Position numbers and translations under genes: made by a program. Positions 12,390 to 12,457 of a stretch of DNA of 12,457 bases are shown in pieces; positions within the stretch are counted from its first letter, which is position 1; each line of letters begins with the position of its first letter. This stretch comes from JBBDWZ01 sp050732575 (GTDB taxonomy: Bacteria > Gemmatimonadota > Gemmatimonadetes > Longimicrobiales > RSA9). The stretch covers positions 1 through 12,457 of the forward strand of contig JBOHRF010000136.1 in the NCBI GenBank assembly GCA_050732575.1. Reading direction: 5' to 3'. The notes below the pieces were generated by a model. The model did not search any database. It saw only the letters and a program-made list of their open reading frames with translations, and was not told the origin of the DNA.

Positions 12390-12457
12390 GGGCGTGTCGG
12401 GCGTGACGGGCGTGTCGGGCGTGTCGGGCGTGACGGGCGTGTCGGGCGTGTCGGGCG
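12390..12457 (+). repeat. 9-nt tandem array of GGGCGTGTC/GGGCGTGAC, continuing past the window
   Basis: GGG runs start every 9 nt at 12390, 12399, 12408, 12417, 12426, 12435, 12444 and 12453. The 6-nt spacers are only CGTGTC or CGTGAC. This is a much cleaner version of the array at 5868-5915 with the same period. It is cut by the right edge, so its full length is unknown. It lies in a spacer without a gene and fits a G-quadruplex pattern. Confidence 0.9.

Noticed and set aside
12390..12457. CRISPR array
   Set aside because: The period is 9 nt with near-identical spacers, far too short for repeats and spacers, and no cas gene is visible.

Overview
The window looks like a chromosomal segment of a GC-rich Gram-negative bacterium. 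It encodes lipoproteins with clear lipoboxes, a TesA/YbbA/YbbP module that needs a periplasm, and a CarboxypepD_reg plus plug-like protein of a kind I associate with Gemmatimonadota and relatives. The phylum is an inference, not a demonstration. I see no tRNA, rRNA, insertion sequence or CRISPR.

Layout. (1) 1-894, minus strand: the N-terminal 298 codons of a large Eco57I-like (type IIG-like) restriction-modification enzyme that runs off the left edge. (2) 1168-3054, plus: a lipoprotein S9 peptidase, flanked by G-rich repeats in opposite orientations. (3) 3232-4232, minus: a two-gene unit of a membrane-anchored DUF155/RMND1-like protein followed 2 nt later by CsaA. (4) 4382-5884, plus: a membrane PAS-PAS-GGDEF diguanylate cyclase, then 6096-7226, a GAF histidine-kinase-like protein that has lost its phosphoacceptor histidine. 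(5) 7189-8412, minus: a TesA-like SGNH lipoprotein and a truncated carboxypeptidase-regulatory-domain protein. (6) 8413-11666, plus: YbbA ATPase and YbbP permease, divergent from tesA with the two start codons directly touching. (7) 11692-12201, minus: a DUF5658-like membrane protein. (8) 12202-12457: its promoter, then a 9-nt repeat array running off the right edge.

Functional links. The tesA-ybbA-ybbP cluster is the conserved arrangement known from E. coli, and here TesA looks tethered to the inner membrane beside its transporter. The diguanylate cyclase has both a GGDEF active site and an RxxD inhibitory site, and sits upstream of the presumed pseudo-kinase. DUF155 with CsaA suggests a translation-linked pair.

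Less usual signals: short-period G-triplet repeats (6, 7 and 9 nt) recur at gene boundaries; an intergenic spacer holds an exact 24-bp copy of a motif-coding stretch of the restriction gene; and the ybbA promoter places the transcription start on the ATG, implying a leaderless mRNA.
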